64,000 bases of DNA from Stercorarius parasiticus (GCA_013396915.1 VWZL01000909.1:192896-256895), one strand, 5' to 3'. Numbered from the stretch's first letter, positions 24,264-35,915 are shown. The notes: generated by a model from the letters alone, not told the origin. Made by a program: numbers and translations.

Positions 24264-26837
24264 AATGAAAAAGTTCCTGAAAAGACCATGTCAAGAAAAC
24301 ACCTACGGTAAGTTAACTGCTTAAAGAAAAGACTTTCAGGTTGATTTTTGTTATAAATAAATTAAATATTCTTCCATTTCGTCTTGTGTAGGAATAACAG
24401 CTTGCACTTGCATTTTTCTGTATTTGCCATAAAGTTAAGGATGACTTGAACTTGACAATAAAGCATTTCACATCTCTAGGTATAACTTATCTGTAGAATG
24501 AAGAGCTGGGCCTCTTCAGTGTAGGAATGTATCAAAATGGCATAACTGCATGCTCCAACAGATGCTGTGCAAGCTATCTTGAAAGCCAGTATAAAGGAGA
24601 ATAAAGAGTATTTGGCAGAGGCTGTAGATAAACAAAGAAGTTCTGCAGCATGAAGCAAGACAGAGGAGCACATCTGTATCTGAGAGGTCCTCAGAAGATT
24701 TCTTACAGGGCTAAGCTTAAATTAATAAAAAGAAAAATCAAGCTACACACATTGAAAAACCCAGCCTGATGTTTATTTGTTCCTTATTATAAACTACAGT
24801 TTTCAAATTGACTTAACGAAGAAGTTTCATCATTCAGTCAGCCATATAACACACAAGAACTTCAGTACACGATGAATGTCTGTGTTACTAAATCTGCTCC
24901 TGTAGGTTGAATAAAGTTGAAATGCCTGCAGGAAATAATTTTTCAACAATTTATGCTTACACATAACCTATGACACTACAAAGTAAGTGAATACATGAAT
25001 ATCAAGATAGCTAATGTATTCAGTCCACTGTAGTTCCCAAATTCAACTCTCCACACAACTATTACACTAATCATTACTCAGACAGGATGACACTGATTAA
25101 AAGGATCCAGAAAGTTTGCTTTGAATTGAGCAGTGATTTCATTCAGATACTGTGTCTCGCTTATGTTTTCTTTTCTATGCTGATCATAACAAAGTCTTAA
25201 CATTATATTTCTGCAGCTTTTATTGCAGCAGATAGTAAGAGAATTTGTGTTTTTTTAGCTTAACTCAGGTGGTTTTAGGAAAGTATTAATTTTCATTAAA
25301 TTAATTTTCATCAGAATTTAGTTTATAACTATTTTAATTTATAAATTATTAATGTGCAGAAGTTTCCTTATAAAATCAATTAATGTAATCACAGTCTTAT
25401 TGACTGCATGTTATTTATTGCTTTTTTGCACAGATTTCAGTGCAGATTTTTCACATTTGTTCTATAAGTTGTTTTATATGATACCTAGATTTGCAGAAAA
25501 ATGCACATCATGTATAAATCTGAAGGTATTTGTTAAACTCCCCATGAGTCAGATACTTATCACCTGACTGAAATAAAATGTATTGAATACTATCAGAAAA
25601 ATGTGACAAAAGTTATGACTTTTTTTAGTTTAATATTTGAGGAATGAACTCTCTAGTGTTCAATGTGATCTGATGTGACTTATTGAAAATCAAGCATGTT
25701 GAATACTGGGTTACAGATCTAAGGAGGACATATTTTCTTGTAATATTGCTGTACTTACACTTCAGTTTCAAAGTGTAATCTGAAATTTTTGAAAGGCTAA
25801 GTAATGTAGCAGACAAAAGAAACAAATAAAATATTAATTTGCAAAATCAGAAAAGTTTTTGAGACTGTCCACACTCCAATGTCTGTTTTGCCATCTCTGG
25901 TGCCTAGCCATTTGAGTGTATGAGCTTGGTATTTGGACAGTCAACCAATGTGATAAAATTTATTCTTTCATGATATTGTTTAGTGACTTTAAGTAAGGAA
26001 GTGCAGGAAGTCTCTAACAGAGGGCAACTCCCTTGAGGAACAAATGATCATGTGATGTATGTTTGAGAAGGCTGTAAGATCTTATAGGCCTTTGTCTTCT
26101 GTACCCAATTTCTCCTCTCTTCCTTTCTCCATGTGCCCCATCAGCTGCCTCAAAGAGAATCTCTTCTCTGCAACAGCCGCATGTGAAAGAAGAGAACATG
26201 GCTGGACTTTCTCCATTAACACAGCTAGTGTTAATGCAGCCTCTCTCATCCAGATTAAGCAATAACCTCCCATGCCTATGACCCAAGACAGTTCTCTGCA
26301 GGTGTGTCCAAATTATTTCTGTATTGTACTTGGTTTTATGAGCTCAAGTTAATTCAGATATGCCTTTATGAGGCTGAATTATATTACATAAACATACCCT
26401 TAATTCTAGACCCAAAATCACATCCACCTGTTGCAGGGCTTATCAGTTTGCTGACACCTGAATTCTGTGCTTGGGTAAGAAGAGTTATGCAAGTCAGAGA
26501 GCATTGACAGGAACCAGCATTTTAATCAATGAACCACTTTAAGGTAGACAATGGGGAAACTCAGGGAAGACTCATCATCAGTCACGACCTCCTGAGGACA
26601 ACCGCCTTATTCCAGGTTTTTGTACAGAGAAAAGCTCCTGAAATGCACTAACTTTTTGAATTAGCTTTACGAACTTCTACCTCCAATTTACCTCCCTTTG
26701 AGATTTGGAAAACCAGCAATTATTTGATCAAAATCACTTAGGCCGTGTTGGATTTTTCAGGCCAGATGAGGCAATACTGAAATATCATAAGGCGAAGCCT
26801 GTATTCCTGTACTTTCCATTAAAACATAACCAGGGTT

Positions 26838-26855
26838 AAAAAAAAAAAAAAAAAA
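26838..26855. repeat. Poly-A tract
   Basis: A run of about 18 A followed by an A/G-rich stretch. I see no processed gene copy upstream, so it is treated as simple sequence. Confidence 0.9.
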
Positions 26856-27281
26856 GAAGAAAAAAGAACCTTTGAGGTTAGAAATTGATTCCACCTACTC
26901 TTCACAAGTCTCTGCTTTCACACTTCACAATTTCAGTAGGAAAGGAAGAAAATATATTAGTGAAAATCACTTCTTTGTTTGATTTGTGTGTGAAAGAAAA
27001 GTCCTCATACCACTTCATGTTGATGATGGCTGAGAATTTAACCCTATGATAAACTCTGGTATATTTTACCAGAGAAACCAATACTTGAGACACAGTTCAC
27101 CTCTTCTTTTTAAGGTCAAAGGAAATTAAATTCATGATAGTGTTTTACATTTTGAATCACATGCACCACTAGTGACTAGTTGCTTCTCTGTGATGGAAGT
27201 GTGATGTGATGTCACTGGGCACCAATTTGCTCATTTTTATCAAAGCATAGCATGAATGAGGTCTTAGGACTGATTTATTAT

Positions 27282-27324
27282 AGATATAGCCTAAACAATA
27301 AACAGATATAGCCTAAAAATAAAC
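27282..27324. repeat. Short tandem duplication, about 22 bp unit
   Basis: AGATATAGCCTAAACAATAAAC is followed at once by a near copy lacking one base. A simple local duplication. Confidence 0.85.
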
Positions 27325-27592
27325 AAACATAAACAATGATTTTTAAGGTAAATAAAATTCTAACTGGGGCTACTGGACACAGCTGCCTATACATGTAAAG
27401 GTCTCAATGTAGATCTCTATATTTGAAAGTATTTCAGTAGAATTCAGAATGTTGCAACTGAAACCAACAGTTTAGGCCACAAGTACTAGATTATTTGTAC
27501 ATTTCAGCAAACGAAAATGCTAAATGGTGCTAAGTAAAAGAGCACAAAACACACTTATCCATCCATTACCCTTTTTCAGTTTTCTCTCATAC

Positions 27593-27885
27593 ACAGAATC
27601 TCCCAATCACAGAATGGTTTGGGTTGAAAGGGACCTTAAAGATCACCTAGTTCCAACCCCCCTGCCCTGGGCAGGGACACCTCCTACTAGACCAGGCTGC
27701 TCAAAGCCCCATCAGCCTGGGCTCGAACACTTCCAGGGATGGGGCATCGACAACTTCCCTGGGCAACCTGTTCCAATGCCTCCCCACCATTACAGTAAAG
27801 AGTTTCTTCCTGATATCCAATCTAAATCTACCCTCTTTCAGTTTGAGGCCGTTACCCTGTGTCCCATCATTACACTCTCCTTTCA
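27593..27885 (-). mobile_element. CR1 LINE, 3' portion
   Basis: On the + strand it starts with the reversed CR1 tail (ACACAGAATC...AATCACAGAATGG), then GGGTTGAAAGGGACCTTAAA and GATCACCTAGTTCCAACCCC. It continues with the standard 3' UTR phrases (CAGGGACACCTCCTACTAGA, GGGCAACCTGTTCCAATGCC, TTTCTTCCTGATATCCAATC). The element is truncated at its 5' end near 27885, the usual CR1 outcome. The 136-codon + strand frame across it is a shadow. Confidence 0.95.
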
Positions 27886-28355
27886 GGAATATATCATTTT
27901 ATGCTATTTTCCATTAAAAAAAAAAAAAGCTTGAAAAAATTTCCAGTGCACAAATTGGATTCCAAAAATATTAGTATAAATATTTAAAACTGATTCTCAA
28001 ATATGATACAGTTCTGACTTCAGATATATCTGTTATTACAATAAACTTTTTCTTAGTTTCACAGTAAGAAGCCTCTTTTTACTAAAAGGAAAAGAAAAAG
28101 AGTTGTTAGATCTGGTTTTCCACTACCAGTGTTAATAGAGCATCAGTATTTCCTCTTTTTGAAATCTTCAGGTCAATATATCTTCAAGTCATTTCTGACT
28201 TCAAAATGCTTTAACTTATTTTTATAGTGAACAGTATCTACCAGACCTGAGTTAAAAATAGAAAGCAGGCGAGGACAGGAACAGATGTGATTTACTGATC
28301 CAAGGTTTCCCTGATTCAGTTTAATGTTTTTTCAGGGAAAACAAAGGTAGACAGG
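27886..28355. other. Unique AT-rich DNA, no gene seen
   Basis: A poly-A tract at 27916-27928, then AT-rich unique sequence up to the LTR start. Confidence 0.5.
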
Positions 28356-29245
28356 TGTAAGGGGTGCCAGTGGCCAGGCGCTGGGCGGGGGGGGCTGCAG
28401 GGCGGCCTCTGTGAGGAGAGGCCGGGGCTGCCCCAAGCCAGACACAGCCGGTTCCAGCTGGTTCCAGCCGGCTCCACCGGACCCCCCGCAGGGCATGGCT
28501 GAGTCCCGCAACAATGGCGGGGACACGTCAGGGAAATGTATTTAGGAAAGGGCAAACTAGAAAAATGTATTTAGGAAAGGGCGCTGGAGTTCTGAGAGAG
28601 AAGAGTCAGAAAATGTGAGAGAGAGAACTCTGCAGACGCCGACACAGAGAAGGAGGGGGAGGAGGTGCTCCAGGCACAGAAGCAGGAATTCCCCTGCAAT
28701 ACATGGAGAAGGCCTTGGTATTGCATGTTGTCCCCCTGCAGCCCATGGAGGACCGTGGTGAAGCAGATATCCACCATGCAGTCTGTGGAGGACCCCATGC
28801 TGAACCGGGTGGATGTGCCCTGAAGGAGGCTGAAGCCCACGAAGAGAAGCCCACGGTAGAGCAGGGTAAATGTGTGAAAGGGACGGAGCAGCAGAGAGGA
28901 GCTGTTATGGACTGACCAGAACCCACCATTCCCCATCCCCTTGCACCACAGATGGGAGGCAGAAGACTCGGGAATGGAGTGAAGTTGACCCTGGGAAGAA
29001 AGGGAGGTCAGGTTTTAGTTTTTGTTTCTCGCCATCCTATTCTATTTTTAGTTGGCAGTAGATTAAAATAATCTTCCCATGGTCAAGTCTGTTTTGTCCC
29101 TGATGGCAGTTCTAAGTGATCTCCCTGTCTTTATATTGTTGCATGAGGCTTTTCCATCTTATTTTCTCCCCCTGTCCTGTTGAGGAGGGAGAGTGAGAAA
29201 GTGGCTGTGGTGGGGTCAGGCAGCCTTCCAAGGTCAACTCACCTT
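28356..29245 (+). mobile_element. Solo LTR, about 0.9 kb, ERVL-like, GC-rich
   Basis: It begins TGTAAGGGGTGCCAGTGGCC and ends near GGTCAACTCACC, in the position of the family's terminal 'caacccaccaca'. The body is the characteristic GC-rich chain of repeated phrases: GCAGCCCATGGAGGACCGTG, then GAAGCAGATATCCACCATGC, then GGATGTGCCCTGAAGGAGGC. Next come CTATGGACTGACC-type wording and a U5-like part with ATCTCCCTGTCTTTATATTG. It is the same family as the - strand LTR at 62571-63498. The core-promoter segment is duplicated (28534-28582). No target duplication was found. Frames on both strands inside it are by-products of the GC-rich repeats. Confidence 0.88.
28534..28582 (+). promoter_or_regulatory. 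Tandemly duplicated LTR core-promoter segment
   Basis: AAATGTATTTAGGAAAGGGC occurs at 28534-28553 and again, identically, at 28563-28582 (period 29). In this LTR family the equivalent segment (on the minus-strand copy, TAACATATTTCAGAAAAGG near 63307-63325) sits where the TATA-like box lies. The duplication therefore gives two copies of the putative TATTTA box. The promoter role is inferred from position. Confidence 0.6.
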
Positions 29246-29766
29246 GGAGAAATGGCTTAGCCAGACAATCGGCATATCTGTTCTAATTTTTATCTAGAAG
29301 TCCTTCCTACATATCTGTATGTTTCCACTGAAAATAGCCAACAGCTTTTGGTAAGGCATGTATTTTTCTAGAAAAAAAGGTAGTTTTGAAAAATCTGTAT
29401 TTGTCTCATTTAGATAAAAAATAATTAGATAAAAAATAATATTTATTTCCAAGATATTATCCTGTCCACTAGGTATTCCTTCACTGGGTATCCCTCCCAC
29501 TCTCCTCTTTTGCTTCCCATTGAATGTAAATTTCAGCAAGGACTATAGCAATGGCTCCTTTAATAATGTGCGTGATGGCAAGAGTTCTTGCTTCTCTTGT
29601 TCAGTCTCATCTTTTGGAGCAACTCACCTTGCATTGTATTATGAAATTTTAATCGGACCAATGGACAATATCACATGGACTGACACTGTAGTTTAGCAAG
29701 ACTATAGTGCTTGCTAGGGATGTTGAAGATGAGGGTTCAACAACACCACACACACACACCCTTTAT
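29246..29766. other. Unique AT-rich DNA, no gene seen
   Basis: No gene. It holds a perfect 15-bp tandem pair (TAGATAAAAAATAAT at 29411-29425 and 29426-29440) and a short (CA)n at 29747-29759. Confidence 0.55.
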
Positions 29767-29794
29767 ATCACAGAATCACAGAATGGTAGGGGTT
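29767..29794 (-). mobile_element. CR1 3'-end scrap
   Basis: ATCACAGAATCACAGAATGG followed by TAGGGGTT is the reversed CR1 tail and first UTR bases. The match ends within about 30 bp, so it is a very short truncated copy. Confidence 0.6.
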
Positions 29795-32654
29795 ATATGT
29801 TATAACCTCAGACAGAGGGGGGCCCAAAAGAAATTCCAACTACAATATAAAAACAGAAACAATGATGTCTTATTATGTTTTAGCTGACATGTTACTTGTC
29901 TGAATCAAACAGTGAGGAGATTTGAATGTGATGTTTTCACATGTTAAGCCAGTCCTTAAAGAACCACGGTGTTGCTGGACAATCAGGTGGCTGTGATTGC
30001 AGGAACTCCATCTTTGTCCAGAGTTGTATGCATGAAGGCCAAATTTTTGGTGATTCAGCCTGAAAAGAATTGGAAGAAAACTGCGATAACATAAAACACT
30101 GATGGGAAATACAGGCAAAGAAGAATGAACTTGATTTTAGAAGGTAGTTAGCTACCTTAAAATGCAGACAAGCCTCCATTGGCATTTTCATTATGCCATT
30201 AGCCTTTCATTAGCCTTACTGCTCTTGAAATGAAAGCTAGGAGATTCTGAAAATCCTACCAGGAACTTATCTGCCCATTTAGGCAACCAACCATCTCTTA
30301 TAAGTCTGGGCCAGAGGCTCTAACTGTAAAAACAGCATGATCTCTAGTTGCACATCATTAGTAAATACACTTTGCACAGTAGTAAATTAAGTCTGAGTTA
30401 AGTGGCTTTAGACTTTTTATCTGTTAATAATAGTGCAGATCACAGAAGCTACAATGTATATGAGAAGTGTACTACACTTCTTAATCGGGCTTGTGGATGG
30501 TAAATGTGGCCAATTGTATAGTTCTACCAAAATACGTATACATTGTCTTTACAGCTACAACTAAGTTAATCTCTACAATGTCTATTATTCCTTGTCAGAG
30601 AACAAAAGGAGGTAAAAGGAAGCGTTCTTTCATTCTGTTCATCCATTAATTTAAAATCTCTTCATCCATTAATGTAAAATGTTCTGATTTCCTGTTAAAA
30701 CACATTTTTCAATGTGTTGAAATATGTTCCAGTTTTGAATTTAGTAACTTGGTAGTGTAGTTTTAACCACTTAATAACTGAGCAGATTATCAGGTTTAGG
30801 AAAATGAGTAATAGGGGGAAAAAAAAGTATTTTGAATGCAGCTTTATAATCTGTTAAAAATATATATTCTGTTCTTATTTTGAGTTTGTGAAAAATCACA
30901 AACCACAGATTTTGTCTATTCTTATGAAAAGCAGAAGAAAAAAGGAGAGCAACAGAAAGAAAGAAATAGAACTACCAAAGGTTCTAAATATTGCTATGAG
31001 AATCTTTACGTTAAATACCTGTAAGACCTGATTTGTCTTTTATTTCTAGTGCCAAAGATATCGGAGGTTGGTAGGTTATGACCCTAGAAACTTTCTGTAA
31101 TAAATCAATAGTGACTATCAGTGATTTACGCTTTCTGCAAAAGTAAAACATCACCTTCATGAAGAAGATATAACCATTCAATTAAAGATTTTTAGCAGAT
31201 ACATTGTTATTTTATTTATATAATAAAGAAGCTTCATTAATGTAGAATATTTTTTGATTGTTTTCCCAGATTGTTGTTAAAATAGAAGCTGTCAAAGACA
31301 TTTAATATCAGACGTGGTTCATGGCTATTTATCATCTGGAACCTAATGCCCTGAAAGTTTAACAGACACTTTCCTCATTTTCCTCTTAGCTTATGACTTC
31401 TTGTAACAAGCAGGGAAGACAAGAATCCAATACCTTCAGGAGAAACTGGTTCTCAGCAGAACTGAGAACAAATAAAACACTCTTACTACAATGCTTGATA
31501 TTTAGAGTTTTAAAATTGGCACTGATGAAGTCAGTTCAATGTGGCCTTCAGCTTTTGTGACTCCAGAGGAGAAAAAATTAGTCCAACTTCTGTACCACAA
31601 TTCAAAGTTGCCATGGGTATGGTGTCCTGTCCATGGTATACCAGCTTTTCTTTGGAGCCATTTATCATTCTGATTTTGCTTAAAGACTACTGAAATTATT
31701 ATATATTTAACATCACAGCATTGCTTGGATTTTGAGATCCTATTTAGCCAGTGTGTGCTGCAAGAGAATGAAAACAGTTCATGTGGTTTCTATTTTCTTT
31801 TTTTTTTTTTTTCCCCCAGCAAGAAACCTTAGATACTCACCTGCACTTTATTTGGTAGCAGAAGATTAAAAAAGTGATGAACAGTAGGTTTTCCAGGGTA
31901 TTCAGTGTCATAGCTTGAATGACTTTCTCAGGTTAGCAGCCTACATTGGTAATATTCTTTTTCACGGGACATATTTTGACAGATAATATTCCACAATACA
32001 ATAAAAAATACCCAACCGCTGTCAAATTCAGATTTACTTGCTAAACCATAAGAACTCATGGTTTCTGTACAAGTAGAACCCATAGGAATGTCTAGCATCA
32101 GCTTTTTTATTTGTTATTTTGCTTTTTTCATTATGTTTGACATGGCGAGACTGACGTTTGCTATTGACGGCCAGCCATATTCTTAGGAGAGTAAAATTTC
32201 AGTGAAATAGAAAATATGCAACAAGTGCATAGAAACTTGAAATGAACTTGTCTGTATTGGTAGTTTATCCCAGAACTAATTTATTATATCAAACCAAGTG
32301 CAGAATATACACAACATATCTGCAGAAAACTTTAAAAAAAAATAATACTCTTTTTTACTATCACAGACATTAACTGAAAAAAAACTACATAACTTAAAAT
32401 ATTTGAGATGACTTGTTAAAGATAATTTAATGGCTTTAAAAATGCAGCATAGTTTGAATACAGTTTTGCTTTAGACCCACATGCTTTCTCATTTGTGTGT
32501 GATATACCAACATTTTTAAATGAAATTTAGAATTAGGATCTTAAATGAATTCCAAATTTGTACCCATTATGTGTGTGGCCTTTAATTGTAAATATCAGTT
32601 TGCTATTTCCAGTAAAGGCAGAAAAGTACTTTATTTAGTCATAAAAAGCAGTCA
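29795..32654. other. Unique AT-rich DNA, no gene seen
   Basis: No coding pattern or recognised repeat. It contains a 23-bp near-perfect tandem pair (TTCATCCATTAATTTAAAAT... at 30638-30683), a perfect small hairpin GTTCTCAG-cagaa-CTGAGAAC at 31449-31469, and poly-T at about 31798-31812. Confidence 0.5.
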
Positions 32655-33420
32655 GCATCCTGGAGGAAAGCTATTCAAAGCGAACTCAACAGACTGGAGA
32701 AGTGGGTAGAAAGAAACACCATAAAGCTCAGGAAAAGGAAATTAGAAGTCTTGCTCATGGGATAGAATGAGGCCGCAACAGGAACGGTTGGGCAGTGAAG
32801 AGAACAGAAAACATTCTTTCAGCAAAGGACACAGATTCCTGGTAGGCATCACGTTGAACATAAGCTAGCAGTGCACCCATGCAGGGGCGAAGATAAACGA
32901 CGTATGGAGCTGTATTAATAAAAGGGTAGCTGGCAGATTGAGAAGGCTGAAGATCCAGAAGAAGACTGGCAGATCCAGAAGACTGGAGAAAGTTCCAAGG
33001 AGGGCTGCCAAGATGACTGAGGGGCTGGAGAACCAGGCTGATAGAACAGAGCCTAAAGAAGAAGATGCTCGGGGGGAAAGTAATTTCCATGTTCAATTAC
33101 CTAATGGCTGGGTATGGAGAAAACAGACACAGTCTTTTCTTAAAGATGAACAACATGAGGAGGAGAGGCAGTGGAGAGAGGTCTCAGTGAGGGAAATTTT
33201 AACTAGATTTTAAGAAAAAAGGTTTTCAACAGGGATGTGGGCAAGCATGGAAGCAGTTTTCAAGAGCAGCAGTGAATTATCTGTCTCTAGAGACGTATGA
33301 AGCTCAACTGGCCTTGACCAAAATGGCCTAACTTCAAATTTGACCTTGCTTTGAACAAGAGGTTGCACTAGGTGACTTCCTGAGGCTCTTCTAACCTAAA
33401 TCCTTCTATGAATCTGTGAT
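32655..33420 (+). mobile_element. CR1 LINE, decayed: end of ORF2 plus 3' UTR
   Basis: Sequence order follows the end of CR1 ORF2 and its UTR. GACTGGAGAAGTGGGTAGAA corresponds to the 'LEKWAERN' region. Near 32860 there is wording equivalent to 'gagccagcagtgtgcccagg...'. Then come AGTTCCAAGGAGGGCTGCCA and AGATGACTGAGGGGCTGGAG, equivalent to 'VQRRATKMI.GLE'. The element ends with CTTCTAACCTAAATCCTTCT and ATGAATCTGTGAT at about 33420, the tail. Many indels break the frame. It is older than the copy at 1-650. Confidence 0.8.
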
Positions 33421-33536
33421 ATCTAGACAGTGCTATTAAGGTTTATTAAGAGAAATGGTCATTGATGGAACATTTATGCACTGGTATTTGTTGCATTGGC
33501 TCTTCTAGCTTCTTTAAAATAGAGTTAGAGGTCTTT

Positions 33537-33590
33537 GTACATGTATATGAGGATGTGTACGTGTATATGAGGATGTCCATGTATATGGAC
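33537..33590. repeat. 20-bp tandem repeat, about 2.7 copies
   Basis: GTACATGTATATGAGGATGT (33537-33556) is followed by GTACGTGTATATGAGGATGT (33557-33576) and a partial third copy that forms a small palindrome, GTCCATGTATATGGAC (33575-33590). It lies between two CR1 pieces. Confidence 0.85.
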
Positions 33591-33599
33591 AACATGTGC

Positions 33600-34967
33600 A
33601 CTTAAGCAACTATGGGCCATGATCTCATTACAATTACAGAGACATGGTGGGATAGCTCACATGACTGGAATGCTGTCATGGATGGCTATGTACTTTTTAG
33701 GAAAGACAGGCCAGCAAGGTGAGGTGGTGGAGTTGCTCTTTATGTGAGAGAGCAACTGGAATGTATTCAGCCTGGGGGTGGATGAAGAACAAGTCAAAAG
33801 CTTATGGGTAAGAATTAAGGGGCAGGCTAATATGGGTGACACTGTTGTGGGTGTTTACTACAGGCCATCTGATCAGGAAGAGGAAGTCAATGAGGCCTTC
33901 TACAGACAGCTGAAAGTAGCCTCATGATCACAGGCTTAAGTTCTCATGGGGGACTTCAACCACCCTGATATTTGCTAGAAAGGCAACACAGCACAGGCAC
34001 ACACAGTCCAGGAGGCTTCTGCAGAGCATTGATGATAACTTTTTGACACAAGTGGTGGAGGAGCCCGTGAGGAAAGGTGTGCTGTTGGGCCTTGTACTAA
34101 TAAACAAGGAAGGACTGGTTGGGGATGTGAAGGTTGGGGGCAGCCTTGGCTGCAGTGACCATGAGATGGTGTAGTTCAGGATCCTGCGTGGAAGAAGCAG
34201 GGCAAAAACTAGGATTAAAACCCTGGAGAGCTAACTTTGGGTTCCTCAAAGACCTACTTGGAGGAATCCCGTGGGTTAGGGTCTAGAAGGTAGGGGGGTC
34301 CAAGAGAGATGGTTAGTATTCAAGCACCACTTCCTCCAAGCTCAAGATCAGTGCATCCCTAGGAGTAAGAAATCAAGCAAAGGAGGTGGGAAACCTGCAT
34401 GGATAAGCAAGGAGCTCAGGAAAAACTCAAATAGAAGAAGGAAGTTTACAGAATATGGAAAAAGGGACTGGCCACTTGGGAGGAATATAGGAACATTGTG
34501 AAAGTATGCAGACATGCAACCAGGAAGGCTAAGGCCCACTTAGAATTAAATCTGTCAAGGCATGTCAAGGACAATAAGAAGGGCTTCTTCAAGTACATCA
34601 GTAGCAAAAGGAAGACTAGGGAAAATGTCAGCCTGCTGCTGAATGAGGTGGGTGCCCTGGTGACAGAGGATGCAGAGAAGGTGCAGTTACTGAATGCTGC
34701 CTTTGCTTCAGTCTTTACTGTTAAGGCCAAATCCCAGGAATCCCAGACCATGGAGGTAAGAGAAAAAGTCTGGAGAAAGGAAGAATTTCCCTTGGTTGAG
34801 GAGAATCGGGTTAGATCATTTGGTAAACTCAACACACACACATCCATGGGCCCCGATGGGATGTACCCACGAGTGCTGAGGGAGCTGGTAGATGTAACTG
34901 CTAAGCTGCTCTCCATCATATTTGAAAGATCATGGAAAACAGGAAAGGTGCCTGAGGACTGGAGGAA
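33600..34967 (+). mobile_element. CR1 LINE, 5' part: endonuclease and start of reverse transcriptase; 3' half missing
   Basis: It covers the APE-type endonuclease of CR1 ORF2 and the linker into reverse transcriptase. ITETWWDSSHDW is readable from 33627, with a stop after about 20 further codons. The catalytic SDH of the endonuclease is intact at 34154-34162. From 34498 a 157-codon open stretch carries linker words (RKAKAHLELNLS, KGFFKYISSKRK, LLLNEVGALVTEDAEK). It then enters reverse transcriptase at SMGPDGMYPRVLREL (about 34846-34890) and RSWKTGKVPEDWR (about 34928-34966). Stops and frameshifts in the endonuclease make it inactive. The copy stops abruptly at 34967, where another CR1 begins in opposite orientation; the polymerase core and 3' end are not found beyond it. 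Confidence 0.9.
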
Positions 34968-35300
34968 CCACAGAATCACAGCGTGGCAGGGGTTGAGCTG
35001 GACCTTCAGAGATCACCTATTCCAATCACCCTGCCAAAGCAAGTTCACCTAGAGCAGGCTGGACAGGAACAGATCCAGGTGGGTTTTGAATATCTCCGAG
35101 AAGGAGACTCCACAACCTCTCTGGGCAGTCTGTTCCAGTGCTCTGTCACCCTCAAAGTAAAGAAGTTTTTCCTCGCTTTGAGAGGGAATTTCCTGTGTTA
35201 CAGTTTATGTCCTTTGCCTCTCGTCCTATTGCTGGGCACCACTAAAAAGAGTCTGCCTCATCCTCTTCACACCCACCCTTCAGTTATTTCTGATATTATT
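34968..35300 (-). mobile_element. CR1 LINE 3' portion inserted into another CR1
   Basis: The left end is the reversed CR1 tail (CCACAGAATCACAGCGTGGC) followed by GGACCTTCAGAGATCACCTA. It continues through CTCCACAACCTCTCTGGGCA, CAGTCTGTTCCAGTGCTCTG, TCACCCTCAAAGTAAAGAAG and ends near CACACCCACCCTTCAG. Its tail abuts the host CR1 exactly inside the early reverse-transcriptase codons, so it inserted there. It is 5'-truncated near 35300. The frame at 34983-35330 is a shadow. Confidence 0.92.
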
Positions 35301-35915
35301 AGCTTTCCTCCAGCAATACACTATATGTAACTAAACCTGGGGTAAATATTACTATGATATAATACCTTGGAAAATATTTTTATCTTACGTTATGATCTCT
35401 ACTCAGTATTCTATCAATCCAGACTGTATTCAAACATCTGACCTCCATCTAGTTTTAATCATATACACAGCAGAAAGGAAAATAATCAATTTACTGTAGA
35501 TGTTTCACTAGACTGAACTGTCCTGAAGCTACTGTTTCCTGTTAAAGGGCCAACAGTGGTCACAGATTTCTACAGTTCAGGACTCCATAATGCATAAGAC
35601 AGTGGGTACTGTTCATACTAACCAGCAACAACATGAAAAACAGCATGTAAAAAATAAGACAGCTTCACAGTGATAATACTGGAAGTGATCCAGAAAAAGA
35701 TCTTCAGTTTTGAAGTGTTATTTCTGCTTGATTTAATTTAAATATTTATGATCTGGGGAAGATATGTACTAGATGAAATTATTTGAAGGCATGTTGTTAC
35801 ACTCAAAGTCATATTACAGGCCATAGTCTCATTAATAATGCAGATAAATTGTGGGGGGTTTTTAAAGTCTTCCTAGTATCTATACTTTTCCTCTGATGTT
35901 ATGATTATCCTTCCA
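35301..35915. other. Unique AT-rich DNA, no gene seen
   Basis: No remainder of the interrupted CR1 is visible here, although it would be expected to resume at about 35301. Nothing else recognised. Confidence 0.55.

Larger units (their letters stand above)
24264..27592. other. Unique AT-rich DNA, no gene seen
   Basis: No gene supported. Overlapping short open frames on both strands around 26014-26286 sit in a slightly GC-richer patch but show no domain and no splice context I trust. Poly-A lies at 26838-26855 and a 23-bp near-duplicate pair at 27282-27324. Confidence 0.5.

Noticed and set aside
26014..26286. Cluster of overlapping frames on both strands
   Set aside because: Frames overlap on both strands with equal quality, the usual sign of chance openness in slightly GC-richer DNA. 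No protein family recognised.
26838..26855. Poly-A as the tail of a processed pseudogene
   Set aside because: No open frame or gene-like sequence precedes it and no flanking target duplication is evident.
28571..28936. 121-codon - strand frame
   Set aside because: Antisense to the LTR at 28356-29245. Same explanation as the 212-codon frame.
34498..35052. 184-codon open frame as a host gene
   Set aside because: The first 157 codons are CR1 ORF2 linker and early reverse transcriptase. The rest runs into the inserted opposite-strand CR1.
33600..35300. Twin-priming (5' inversion) as the origin of the inverted CR1 pair
   Set aside because: In twin priming the 3' tail lies at the outside of the insertion. 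Here the tail of the - strand copy sits at the internal junction, which indicates nested insertion.
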